Of a stretch of 41,602 nucleotides of DNA, positions 1-8,369 are shown piece by piece. The DNA is taken from assembly GCA_030524175.1 (NCBI GenBank), contig JAUNHC010000044.1, positions 1 to 41,602 on the forward strand, given 5' to 3'. Both the position numbers and the translations under genes were made by a program. A model generated the notes under the pieces. The model had not been told where the DNA came from and made no database searches. It saw only the letters and a list, made by a program, of their open reading frames with translations. Numbering within the stretch: position 1 is the first letter of the stretch; every line of letters starts with the position of its first letter. The stretch is from Eubacteriales bacterium (GTDB lineage: Bacteria; Bacillota; Clostridia; Lachnospirales; Lachnospiraceae).

Positions 1-770
1 AGCATTGCGCTCCAGCCATTCACACTAGCTGAATAGCTTTTGCGCAAAGTAAATGCAACATATTTACAGCCAAAATCCCCACAAATCTTTCTGGCAACCT
101 CTTCGTAGCCTTCCTCATTCAACTTCCCTGCATAAATATCATTATTCTTCGTTTTGATTCCAAGCACCTTATCAGCATCTTCCTCGTTTCCAATGCACAC
201 ATCCACATAAGGCATAAGCTTCGCTATAACAAATTTTGCTTTATCGCTGCTCCACAAATTTTTTCGATAATTTAAATCGCAGGATATCGTCATACCCTTA
301 GATTTTGCTACTTTGCACGCTTCCTCACAGATAGTGATTAATTTCTCAGACAACGCAGGATTGATACCTGTCCAATGAAACCAGTGAGCTCCTTCAAAAA
401 TCTGATCCCACTCAAACTCTTCACTATTTGCCCGTGCAATTGCGGAATACGCACGATCATAAATTACCTTTGAGGGACGCTGCGAAGCTCCCTTTTCTAA
501 ATAATAAAGCCCCATGCGGCCATTTCCATATATAATTTTTTCCGTATCTACCCCAAAATAGCGCAAAGAATCCGCTGCAGCCTTTCCAATCGGATTGGCG
601 GGCAATTTTGTAACAAAAACGGAGTCTAACCCATAATTAGCAAGAGAAACTGCAACATTCGCCTCTCCCCCACAAAAAGTAGCATCAAACCTATCCTTCT
701 GGAATAGCTTGGTATATCCTGGTGCTGCCAGTCTCAACAATAATTCTCCAAATGTAATTATCCTCATCAT
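1..770 (-). CDS. kdgK: 2-keto-3-deoxygluconate kinase, PfkB family (3' end cut by window)
   Basis: My own translation of the minus strand from 770 gives an open frame running off the window edge, about 256 residues. The N-terminus (MMRIITFGELLLRL) and the following CGGEANVAVSLANYG segment are the typical PfkB/ribokinase opening in its KdgK subgroup. KdgK phosphorylates 2-keto-3-deoxygluconate to KDPG in the cytoplasm. The C-terminal PfkB signature lies outside the window, so activity cannot be judged. AAGGGG precedes the start, and the gene follows the aldolase gene by 8 nt, so the two are co-transcribed. Next to two CMP-sugar synthetases it may act on a 3-deoxy-ulosonate intermediate rather than in uronate breakdown; that is inference. 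The second Met codon (765-767) is an alternative start. Confidence 0.85.
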   Translation of the reverse strand, partial: MMRIITFGELLLRLAAPGYTKLFQKDRFDATFCGGEANVAVSLANYGLDSVFVTKLPANPIGKAAADSLRYFGVDTEKIIYGNGRMGLYYLEKGASQRPSKVIYDRAYSAIARANSEEFEWDQIFEGAHWFHWTGINPALSEKLITICEEACKVAKSKGMTISCDLNYRKNLWSSDKAKFVIAKLMPYVDVCIGNEEDADKVLGIKTKNNDIYAGKLNEEGYEEVARKICGDFGCKYVAFTLRKSYSASVNGWSAM

Positions 771-778
771 AGCACCCC

Positions 779-2359
779 TTATGCAATAGTAACTTGTCTT
801 GGAGTAGTCAAAAATTTAATATGTATTTCTGTGGAATACTCTTTAAGTACCTTTCTCATACCTTCATTCATGGCATCAAGTACCGTGTTTCTTGTAATAA
901 ATGACATTTGGCTATCAGTATAATTTGATTCAAAATCATGGGAATACCCATCAAATCCTGCTAAATAAATCTCATCTATACCATATTTCATAAAAAATTT
1001 AATCGCCATAAGACCTGCATTATCCTCCACTTCACTAACACTGTTAAGAAGATCACTGTAATTGGTCTGAAGATATACATTTTCAGATGGTATTTTAGAT
1101 GTCACAATACATTTGCTTCTTTTTGTTGGGTCGAGTTCTCGATATCTTCTCAAATTACTCAGAAAAATGAAGTCCGTATCAATTACAGAATAATTAAAAT
1201 TTATGCTTACCGAAACAACATCTGCCCGATTTGCAAAAGCCTTAATCTTATTCGCCTCAGTATCACAGCTCTTTCCCGGAGCAATCATCAATATCTTCTT
1301 TCCAGTTATCTTTTCCTTAAGTTCAGCCTTATGCTGTTCCTGAATGACACCAGCCGCCATGTATTCACGATATAATTCCTCTATATATGCTTTGTCAAAA
1401 GATACTTTCATTTTATTGTCCATCATATCAAAGATTTCACTCATATCTTCGACCGTCAATGTTTTCTTATCATCAAGAAAACCTGCATAGTTCGGATGTG
1501 CATTATGTACTGCTGATAAATAGTTAGGTAAAGAATATCCCCAGTAATTCCTTTGATAAAATTCATTCAAAACTTCATCAATTACATTCAGAAGAGGTTT
1601 TAATTCATATTTTCCTTCTGCATTCTCATTCAAATACTCAACAAAAAGCTCAGTATTTAGATTCCCCGCACCACGTCCCATTCCATAAATTGACGAATCA
1701 ATAATTAACGTTCTTTCTGTTTGTTTTTCAACCAGACTTTGAGCATTAGAATATGCCAATTGTATATTGTTGTGTGAATGAAATCCTATGATAATGCTTT
1801 CCTTTAGGTTATGTTCGACTAGATAAAAAAGTCTGGAAAGCTCTTTCCTTTTCATCATGCCAAAGCTGTCTACAATATAAAATGCATAAGGTTCAATTTT
1901 ATTTACTTGTTTAATAAGATCCAAAAACTCCTCATCTGTATAAGCAACAGAAACCATAGCCTGAACAAAGACTTTATATCCTTTTTCTTTTACGCAGCGG
2001 CACTCATCGAGACCGGCAACGCGATCTTTTTTATGGAAAGCTACTCTTAAGCCATCTATAGAGCTTCCGTCATACTCAGGAAGATTTTCCAAGTTATATT
2101 TACCATAATCTGTAAGAGCAACAAATATCTTGCTCCCTCTGTTCTTAGGAATAATTTTCGCAATTTGTTCAACTGAATTAAACCTTGTTCTTTCTGGATC
2201 ATACTCGATTAATTCCGTCAAAAAACCACACTCAATTATATCAATATTTGCCTCCACCAAACTCTTAACTATCTTTATTTCATTCTCAAATCCAAAGTGG
2301 CAATCATTACAATATCCACCATCTCTGAGTGTACAATCGAGTACGCTTATACGATTCAT
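779..2359 (-). CDS. DRE-TIM (HMGL-like) aldolase fused to a DUF115/GT42-like domain
   Basis: The 526-aa protein has two parts. Residues about 1-290 are an HMGL-like TIM barrel: the signature LDCTLRDGGY is at residues 7-16 and a metal-binding GFHSHNN lies near residue 200. This family joins or cleaves pyruvate- or acetyl-CoA-derived carbon with aldehydes, for example 4-hydroxy-2-oxovalerate aldolase. Residues about 350-526 begin KKILMIAPGKS and later read DEIYLAGFDGYS. That pattern matches the GNGPSL and NEIYLLGMDNKY segments of the separate protein at 4041-4859, so I read it as a DUF115/GT42-type Rossmann domain. Two CMP-sugar synthetase genes precede it and a KDG-type kinase follows 8 nt later. 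Aldol synthesis of a 3-deoxy-2-ulosonic acid for CMP activation is inferred. The aldolase call is firm; substrate and the role of the C-terminal domain are unknown. Confidence 0.8.
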   Translation of the reverse strand: MNRISVLDCTLRDGGYCNDCHFGFENEIKIVKSLVEANIDIIECGFLTELIEYDPERTRFNSVEQIAKIIPKNRGSKIFVALTDYGKYNLENLPEYDGSSIDGLRVAFHKKDRVAGLDECRCVKEKGYKVFVQAMVSVAYTDEEFLDLIKQVNKIEPYAFYIVDSFGMMKRKELSRLFYLVEHNLKESIIIGFHSHNNIQLAYSNAQSLVEKQTERTLIIDSSIYGMGRGAGNLNTELFVEYLNENAEGKYELKPLLNVIDEVLNEFYQRNYWGYSLPNYLSAVHNAHPNYAGFLDDKKTLTVEDMSEIFDMMDNKMKVSFDKAYIEELYREYMAAGVIQEQHKAELKEKITGKKILMIAPGKSCDTEANKIKAFANRADVVSVSINFNYSVIDTDFIFLSNLRRYRELDPTKRSKCIVTSKIPSENVYLQTNYSDLLNSVSEVEDNAGLMAIKFFMKYGIDEIYLAGFDGYSHDFESNYTDSQMSFITRNTVLDAMNEGMRKVLKEYSTEIHIKFLTTPRQVTIA

Positions 2360-2392
2360 AGGCCTTTTTCACTCCCTTATCATTCTTAGTAA

Positions 2393-3157
2393 TTATCCTA
2401 CAGATATTTCTCCATTTTTTATTTTCTTTTCTACTATCTTTCTGACTTTCTCCAGATCATTAGGAGTGTCTACTGCAACCGACTCTGAATCAACCTCAAT
2501 ATATTGAACTTTAAAACCATTTTCAATAAAACGCAGAACTTCAATATCCTCTACAGCCTCTATCTTTGCCTTACCATAGGTCATGCCATAATCACAATAG
2601 AACTGCAACGCCTCAGGTTTGAACCCATAGACGCAGACTTGTTTATAATAGTTAAATTCCAAGCTTCCCTTTGGATACGGTGCCATAGCCCTGGTCAAAT
2701 ATACGCCGATACCTTCCTTATTAGTGATAACCTTTGGCACTGTAAAATTCACCACATCAATAGGGTCAATAATCCTTGTCATTAAATTGGATATCTGCAG
2801 GTTCGAATTTGAATAGAACGGCTTTATCGCGGCAGCTATTGTGTTTGGCTCTAATAATGGCTCATCGCCTTGAATATTGACTATTAAATCTGCTGGAATT
2901 TTCCGTGCTACTTCGCCAATACGGTCCGTACCTGTTCTATGTGACTCGGATGTCATAACCGCACTAATACCTAATGCTTCACATGTATCAAATATTTGTT
3001 TATCATCGGTAGCTACAAATACGCCATCAAAATCTTCTACCTTTTTACACTGCTGATACACCCACCATATCATGGGTTTACCACAAATATCAGCCAACGG
3101 TTTACCTGGAAAACGGGAGGATTTATAGCGTGCAGGAATTACACCAATAATTTTCAT
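2393..3157 (-). CDS. kdsB: KdsB-like CMP-3-deoxy-ulosonate cytidylyltransferase
   Basis: The 254-aa length is normal for CMP-Kdo synthetase. Visible motifs are the nucleotide-binding IPARYKSSRFPGKPL at the N-terminus, HRTGTDRIGEVA near residue 75 and NIQGDEPLL near residue 95, all characteristic of KdsB. The enzyme transfers CMP from CTP to a 3-deoxy-2-ulosonic acid in the cytoplasm. Its start codon overlaps the stop of the upstream cytidylyltransferase gene (TAATG), and AGGAGG lies 9 nt before it, so translation is probably coupled. Kdo itself is typical of Gram-negative LPS. In a Firmicute capsule locus without KdsA or KdsD homologues in view, the substrate may be another ulosonate. Family is near certain; substrate is not. 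Confidence 0.85.
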   Translation of the reverse strand: MKIIGVIPARYKSSRFPGKPLADICGKPMIWWVYQQCKKVEDFDGVFVATDDKQIFDTCEALGISAVMTSESHRTGTDRIGEVARKIPADLIVNIQGDEPLLEPNTIAAAIKPFYSNSNLQISNLMTRIIDPIDVVNFTVPKVITNKEGIGVYLTRAMAPYPKGSLEFNYYKQVCVYGFKPEALQFYCDYGMTYGKAKIEAVEDIEVLRFIENGFKVQYIEVDSESVAVDTPNDLEKVRKIVEKKIKNGEISVG

Positions 3158-3891
3158 TATGCTGCACCTCCTATGCTACATACCGGAAAGGAGTTTTTGC
3201 GCATAATAAAACTATATTTACGTATTACCCCCCCCCCATATTGTACAAATATGTGATTAAATATTGCATCTGCAATCATAAAATCCTCTGCTTCATCTAT
3301 ATCAATACTCTCAATTTCTCCAATTTCTACGATAAACGGATTACTTCCAATTCTGCGATTTAACTTTGTTATGACCTCATTTTTATAAATATAGAAACCG
3401 CTAGTTTCCACATAAAGAGCTGGAAGATCCTGTGTTCGTGGAATCTCGTTTAATTCATAATTAAACGGCATCCCATCCTTCCACAGGAAATCCTGCATCT
3501 TCCTAGCCGCAAATGAAGAGTCATATGCTCCGCTCTTTACAGCATTCAATCCCCTCTCTATCGAATTCTTAGAAATAAACGGAGCTGTAGTATGTGTCAT
3601 TACATAGATATCTGCCGGAACATCTGTCGCAAAACATTGGAGCACTTCATTCATTTTAGTAGTGTCCTGGTCCAAGTTTTCGGAACGCCTTAAATATTTA
3701 ACTCCTGCAGGAATAAACTCCTGAATATCAGAATTACTACAGTATACATATACTTCATTTATTCCCTCGACCTTTAAAAGCGTAGATAAAATATAATAGC
3801 AAAGCGGATTGCCATTTGTAAAACGCTTTGTGTTTTTTTGCGGAAGTCTACGATTATTTAGTTTCATAGGCACAATCGCTACCGTTTTCAT
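3157..3891 (-). CDS. NeuA-like acylneuraminate cytidylyltransferase family protein
   Basis: The 244-aa protein belongs to the CMP-NeuAc synthetase branch of GT-A nucleotidyltransferases: VAIVPMKLNNRRLPQKNTKRF at the N-terminus, THTTAPFISKNSIERGL in the middle and an ESIDIDEAEDFMIADAIFN end. It lacks the C-terminal hydrolase domain of long NeuA proteins. GGAGG lies 9 nt before the ATG at 3891; another ATG at 3897 is in frame but too close to it. Near the 3' end the frame crosses a ten-G tract (3228-3237). The last 20 or so residues after the tract look unlike the family, and the stop overlaps the next start. It may activate a sialic-acid-like sugar or work with the KdsB-like enzyme. Being the second CMP-transferase in one operon is unusual. 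Confidence 0.7.
   Translation of the reverse strand: MKTVAIVPMKLNNRRLPQKNTKRFTNGNPLCYYILSTLLKVEGINEVYVYCSNSDIQEFIPAGVKYLRRSENLDQDTTKMNEVLQCFATDVPADIYVMTHTTAPFISKNSIERGLNAVKSGAYDSSFAARKMQDFLWKDGMPFNYELNEIPRTQDLPALYVETSGFYIYKNEVITKLNRRIGSNPFIVEIGEIESIDIDEAEDFMIADAIFNHIFVQYGGGVIRKYSFIMRKNSFPVCSIGGAA
3228..3237 (-). repeat. G10 homopolymer tract in coding sequence
   Basis: Ten consecutive C on the plus strand (G on the coding strand) near the 3' end of the NeuA-like gene. With ten G the frame runs to a stop overlapping the kdsB-like start. With nine G it stops at once (TAA directly after the tract), and with eleven it stops three codons later. Such tracts mutate by slipped-strand mispairing. Confidence 0.85.
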
Positions 3892-4040
3892 TCTCATCTT
3901 CCTCCAATCTTAATATTTTGTTCCTTTCCAAACCTCGGAGACGGCTTAGGCTACAATCGAAACTTCGGCTGTCGGTTTCTGTCAATATAATTTTGTCTTC
4001 GTTTATCTATCAATTGAATTCCAACAAAAACCACCATTGT

Positions 4041-4859
4041 TCAGCCCCGTTTCTCTGTTCTGGCAAGTATCTCGTCTAAGTCTACACGTTCAAATTTCTC
4101 CAGAAACCCTCCGCGGGTAGCGTTATATATTCTAAAACCGTGCTCACGAGAATATTTTTCCGCATACTCATAGGCTGCATCCATTTCCCAAGTAGCTACT
4201 GCGGTTGTTGGAGCAGGAAGTTCCTGCCCTTGATCAGAAAAGTACGAAGCTACACCTTCATTGCGTACAATAGAACCATCTCTTAGTCTGCTATAAGCAT
4301 ACTTATTATCCATCCCTAGAAGGTATATTTCATTAAATCCCATCCATCTGGCAATTTGTATAGCTGCATACGTTACAGTTGAAATTGAATATATGTAACA
4401 AACAAGGTTCTCTGAAAATTGTGGATTATCAAGGTATTTTCTATTGTATCTTGAATGAATAAAACACACTTTCCCTGTTATATCTTTATAAGCGAAATAG
4501 CCCTGTTCTCTTACAAACTTTATACAGTCAATCTTGCTAATATTTTTAGCTACTCCTTCACTCATGCCGACTCCCTCGTCAAACATGACAAAGTATGTTG
4601 GTCTCCATTCAGTCTCATGAAAAATCTTATAAATCCTGTTTGATGCAAATGTAATCTCGCTCTTTAGTTTATCTAGATCTTCTGAAGTAAGGCTCGGACC
4701 ATTTCCAAGCACAAAGCATCTTTGTCCTTCATATTTTCCCTTTACAGATAGAAGTATATCTTTGCTATATTTACTTAATCCTTTACTTCTCACTTGACAA
4801 GAGCTTAATAAATATTTCAAATCTACCTTTCTCCAGTGGGCAAATTCTCTTATGGTCAT
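4041..4859 (-). CDS. DUF115 / GT42-like protein, probable CMP-sugar glycosyltransferase
   Basis: The 272-aa cytoplasmic protein contains CFVLGNGPSLTSEDLDKL near residue 52 and STVTYAAIQIARWMGFNEIYLLGMDNKY near residue 165. These two blocks recur in DUF115 (MptE-like) proteins and, from memory, resemble the GNGPSL and EIYLSGID segments of Campylobacter GT42 sialyltransferases. GT42 enzymes use CMP-activated nonulosonic acids, and this gene sits directly upstream of two CMP-sugar synthetase genes, so a role in transferring the CMP-activated sugar is likely. Its start overlaps the wzx stop by 4 nt (ATGA). A 3' gap of about 145 bp without a gene separates it from the NeuA-like gene. Databases often label such proteins 6-hydroxymethylpterin diphosphokinase-like, which is misleading here. 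Confidence 0.6.
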   Translation of the reverse strand: MTIREFAHWRKVDLKYLLSSCQVRSKGLSKYSKDILLSVKGKYEGQRCFVLGNGPSLTSEDLDKLKSEITFASNRIYKIFHETEWRPTYFVMFDEGVGMSEGVAKNISKIDCIKFVREQGYFAYKDITGKVCFIHSRYNRKYLDNPQFSENLVCYIYSISTVTYAAIQIARWMGFNEIYLLGMDNKYAYSRLRDGSIVRNEGVASYFSDQGQELPAPTTAVATWEMDAAYEYAEKYSREHGFRIYNATRGGFLEKFERVDLDEILARTEKRG

Positions 4860-6301
4860 TTTATCCTCCTGATTTTAGTCTTAATCATATTGAAGCCCAT
4901 GAGTGCCATTTCATTTTTAATAACTATATTAAGAGCAAAGTATACAATCGCACCAACTACCACAGCTCCAATTGTCTGAACATAAAAATTTATATTCCAC
5001 TGGCTAATCACAAACACGACAGCTCCCATAATAGCAGTTGTTATTATCCCTTGAAACATCGATTTGCCAGGAACGGAAATATGTATTATCTTGCTTATAG
5101 CGAATAGCTGTATTGTATTTACAACAAACTCACTTATTACAGATGCAATTGCCGCACCATTCTGATGCATCCCTGGTATCAAAAATGCGTTAAAAATAAT
5201 ATTTAAAATGGCTGCTGCCAGATATGCCGGTAATCTTTTCTTTTCGTTTCCTGTTGCAACTATTAACTGATAACATAGGAGGTTTCCAAAGCTTTTGATA
5301 ATTATGAGTACAGCAAAGATTCTCACTGTTAAACTGCCCGGAACAAATGAATTACCATACAAAATTTTCATCATTTGTGGTGCCAGGACGAACAGACCTA
5401 TGCAAATTGGAAAAGTAATAAAGCTTAGAACCTTAATTCCCTTTTCAATTAATTCTCCAAACTCTTCTCTATCATGTTCATAGTAATAGCTAAGTCTAGG
5501 TAGAAAGACTGCTGAAACTGCTGTACATACAGTTATTATTACCTCAACGATTTTGTGGGCATTGTTATATAAACCAGTTGCAGTGTCCGTTGTCATTGAG
5601 CCCAGCATTGTAACATCTATCTTACTGTAAGCACTGGATAGAAATACCGACAAAGCGAGCACTAATAACGGTGTAAAATGCCGTTTCAATTCGAGTTTTT
5701 TAAATTCGAGTTTAACAAACTTGCGGACATGGATAATGTTGAATACATTATTTAACGTAATAGCCAATGAAGAAATAAAAGCATAAATAACATAGTCCTC
5801 AATCTCCCTCACAAAAATTAACACCGCAAGAAAGCATAATAACTTAACTAAAATGCTTCTTATGGTAATATATCTATATTCTTCTTGTCCCTGATAAAAC
5901 CAATCTATGTTGAAATAATTCATTATAATCTGCAGACCACAGCACAAAAAGAGAGTATGGTCGCTTCTAAACTTTAGAACGCTTAAAACAAGAACTATAT
6001 AGGCTACAGATGCTATTGTGGTAGAACATGAATTTATTACAAATAATGCCGAAAAAACTTTATTTGTACCTTCCCTACTCCCCCTCACTTTGGCAATTTC
6101 TCGTACTCCGTAGGTAGGTAGGCCCAGAGAAGCTAAAATGAGGAAGTATGACGCAATATTCTGTCCATAAGCTACACGCCCAATTCCATCTGTAAACAAT
6201 ACCCTTGCAACATATATCGATGTTATAAGTGGAAACAGAATATTTGCAACACTATATATTATGTTATATAATGAATTTTTCTTTAGTGATTTTTCTGACA
6301 T
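4856..6301 (-). CDS. wzx: Wzx-type polysaccharide flippase (MOP superfamily)
   Basis: 481 aa with about 14 hydrophobic segments across the whole length, opening with KNSLYNIIYSVANILFPLITSIYVARV, the standard start of polysaccharide flippases (Polysacc_synt family). It moves undecaprenyl-pyrophosphate-linked repeat units across the membrane for polymerisation by Wzy. It lies between the GT32-type gene and the GT42-like gene, overlapping the latter by 4 nt. With a Wzy-like polymerase in the same operon, this defines the locus as Wzx/Wzy dependent. Family assignment is firm; specificity cannot be read from sequence. Confidence 0.9.
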   Translation of the reverse strand: MSEKSLKKNSLYNIIYSVANILFPLITSIYVARVLFTDGIGRVAYGQNIASYFLILASLGLPTYGVREIAKVRGSREGTNKVFSALFVINSCSTTIASVAYIVLVLSVLKFRSDHTLFLCCGLQIIMNYFNIDWFYQGQEEYRYITIRSILVKLLCFLAVLIFVREIEDYVIYAFISSLAITLNNVFNIIHVRKFVKLEFKKLELKRHFTPLLVLALSVFLSSAYSKIDVTMLGSMTTDTATGLYNNAHKIVEVIITVCTAVSAVFLPRLSYYYEHDREEFGELIEKGIKVLSFITFPICIGLFVLAPQMMKILYGNSFVPGSLTVRIFAVLIIIKSFGNLLCYQLIVATGNEKKRLPAYLAAAILNIIFNAFLIPGMHQNGAAIASVISEFVVNTIQLFAISKIIHISVPGKSMFQGIITTAIMGAVVFVISQWNINFYVQTIGAVVVGAIVYFALNIVIKNEMALMGFNMIKTKIRRIK

Positions 6302-6318
6302 ACCAGTGTTTGCCCCAT

Positions 6319-7140
6319 TTATCTCTTATTCATCAATTTCAATCTTATCTTAGATCCCACAAACCAAACAAAGTTCTTTGCTTTGCCTTCTTCCTTTGTC
6401 ATCCTGTAAAGCATCCACTGCTTTTTAACCTGCCCGACTATCTTCCCGTTGTTTTTCTCCAGCTCCTCAATCCTCCTCATCATATCCCTATCTTTATCAG
6501 AAATCCAAAGAGCTGAGTAGTGATGGATTGAATAACTGTTTTCGGTTATTCTTGTCTCCCCAGTTATATAGTTCATTGGACTAAAATACTCAGGAGGGTA
6601 AACCACAACATCTTCTGTTTCCCAAACCTTGTTTCTACTATACTTAAAACCCAATCCTAACAATGGAACTGTGTTTCTCTCTGGGCACGGGGTAGCATCA
6701 CATATACCATTTGCGCCTCTGAAGTGGATACCCTCATACTGATCAAGCATAGCCTTCACTATTTTATTCTTCTTCTCAGCGCCAAAACCAAGACCTGTGT
6801 TCACCAATCCACCATCATCTTTTCCTATTTCTGTTCCCAGGAAGCAGGGGTTGGATAGAAGATTGTCAAAGGAATGGAGGACTTCCACATCCGTATCAAG
6901 GTATATCCCACCATTCTCATAAATCACCTTAAGCCGGGCGTAGTCCGAAACAAACGCCCAACGTTTTTCTTTATATGCTTCCTGTATATAGGGACATGAA
7001 TTGTAATCAAAATTTTTTTCATTCCATAGCTTAATCTCGTAGTGAGGACATAGTCGCTTCCATGACTCAATACATCGGATCGCGAGGTCTGGAAGGGGGT
7101 TATTTCCAAACCAACAATAATGAATTATTTTAGGAATCAT
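6319..7140 (-). CDS. GT32-type glycosyltransferase (DXD motif)
   Basis: About 273 aa starting MIPKIIHYCWFGNNPLP, the typical N-terminus of capsular glycosyltransferases of the Gly_transf_sug/GT32 group. IYLDTDVEVL near residue 85 supplies the DXD motif that binds metal and the sugar nucleotide. I chose the start at 7140 because AAGGAG lies about 10 nt upstream and homologues begin with this motif; a longer frame to 7179 lies inside the polymerase gene. The gene overlaps the end of wzy by 11 nt, so the two are probably coupled. It adds one sugar to the lipid-linked repeat unit on the cytoplasmic face. Donor and acceptor are unknown. Confidence 0.85.
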   Translation of the reverse strand: MIPKIIHYCWFGNNPLPDLAIRCIESWKRLCPHYEIKLWNEKNFDYNSCPYIQEAYKEKRWAFVSDYARLKVIYENGGIYLDTDVEVLHSFDNLLSNPCFLGTEIGKDDGGLVNTGLGFGAEKKNKIVKAMLDQYEGIHFRGANGICDATPCPERNTVPLLGLGFKYSRNKVWETEDVVVYPPEYFSPMNYITGETRITENSYSIHHYSALWISDKDRDMMRRIEELEKNNGKIVGQVKKQWMLYRMTKEEGKAKNFVWFVGSKIRLKLMNKR

Positions 7141-8251
7141 TTTTCTTTCTTCTCCTTCGTCCAAACTCATATGTTCCATCCAGATCAGCTAGATAAATCA
7201 ATGGAAAACCTGAGACGATCTCCAGCGCAGAATTCTCCATTATTCCAGCAAGTAGAATAAGTATTGTTACAGCAAGAATGCTATATTTTTTTTTCTCAAT
7301 GCTTTTATACAATGTGAGCATATATCCCAAAAGGAACACAACAGTTCCAATAATTCCACATTGAAGCAACACAGAAAGATACGAACAGTCAATCGTGTTA
7401 TGTCCTTGCAATGCTGTATAATCTATCTCAATTCTACGTCCTAACCACTTAAATCCAAACTGCTGATAATTGTAATGATTTAAAATAGGTCTTCCTGAAA
7501 GCATCTGGCTCAACTCATAATGAATAGGATTTGTGTAATCAAAATTAATTGTGATATACATCACGGCAGTAAATATTAAGATTGGCAATAAGCATATTAT
7601 CACTTTAATGATTCTATTTTGCTTTTTGAGTATCTTTGGGAGCAACCATTTAATTATTGGTAACAGCACTAATAAGACTGCAGTTGTCCTACTAGATAAA
7701 ACAAATAGATTAACAAGTATTCCAGCAATCAACACAATCCATTGTCTTTTTCTGTATTTCTTGTCGCTCAGTGAAAAGTAAAGGAATATCATTGTAGTAA
7801 TCACAGAGCCGCAAACATTTGGATGACCAAAACCTAGTGCAATCGCATCACGACGACTTACACCGCTATTTGAAACGCCCAATATATAGAGAAGTACAGA
7901 TAATGCAAATGCAATGGTAGTTCCTTTCAATAGAACTTTGCATATTTCCTCATAGTTTTCTTTCTTAGACACAATGATAGCTAAGATTGCGCAAAGAAAT
8001 AACGCCTCTCCTGATGTAAAAGTTAAAACAACTCCCACAACTCCAAGAAGAGCGTATAACCCTAGTTCTTTGGCCCTATATCCCTTGACTTCTAGCCCTC
8101 CCAACAGCAACAAATAGTCTGCATATTGAAAATATTGAATGATAGTCATTACTACATTTGAACTACTTATTGCATATATCCTTGTTGCGGTATGTAAAAA
8201 AGCCAAGAGTCCCAATGCAAATAGTTTTAGTGTCCTCTTGTTCAACTTCAT
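7130..8251 (-). CDS. wzy: Wzy-like polysaccharide polymerase, O-antigen ligase fold
   Basis: 373 aa, strongly hydrophobic with about ten membrane segments and one larger extracytoplasmic loop (about residues 220-280) in the second half. That topology and the neighbouring wzx point to the polymerase joining repeat units outside the membrane. Sequence conservation in Wzy is poor, so the call rests on topology and context. It is the only intact polymerase candidate here; a second one at 8370-9521 is broken. A run of nine A on the coding strand (7286-7294) falls in the stretch encoding IEKKKYSIL and is a possible slippage site. The gene is in frame as given. Confidence 0.7.
   Translation of the reverse strand: MKLNKRTLKLFALGLLAFLHTATRIYAISSSNVVMTIIQYFQYADYLLLLGGLEVKGYRAKELGLYALLGVVGVVLTFTSGEALFLCAILAIIVSKKENYEEICKVLLKGTTIAFALSVLLYILGVSNSGVSRRDAIALGFGHPNVCGSVITTMIFLYFSLSDKKYRKRQWIVLIAGILVNLFVLSSRTTAVLLVLLPIIKWLLPKILKKQNRIIKVIICLLPILIFTAVMYITINFDYTNPIHYELSQMLSGRPILNHYNYQQFGFKWLGRRIEIDYTALQGHNTIDCSYLSVLLQCGIIGTVVFLLGYMLTLYKSIEKKKYSILAVTILILLAGIMENSALEIVSGFPLIYLADLDGTYEFGRRRRKKNDS
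7286..7294 (-). repeat. A9 homopolymer inside wzy
   Basis: Nine consecutive T on the plus strand (A on the coding strand), in frame in this copy. A length change would truncate the polymerase in its last third. A-tracts are common in AT-rich genomes, so this is weaker evidence of a contingency site than the G tracts. Confidence 0.5.
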
Positions 8252-8369
8252 GTTATCTCACCTTACAATCCACCGTATGGATTCCTTTCAACAAAATTGC
8301 CAACTATTCATCAACGCTTCTTTTCTGGAAACCGCAATTTGTTAGGCTGCGAACATGAAGCGAATGACC

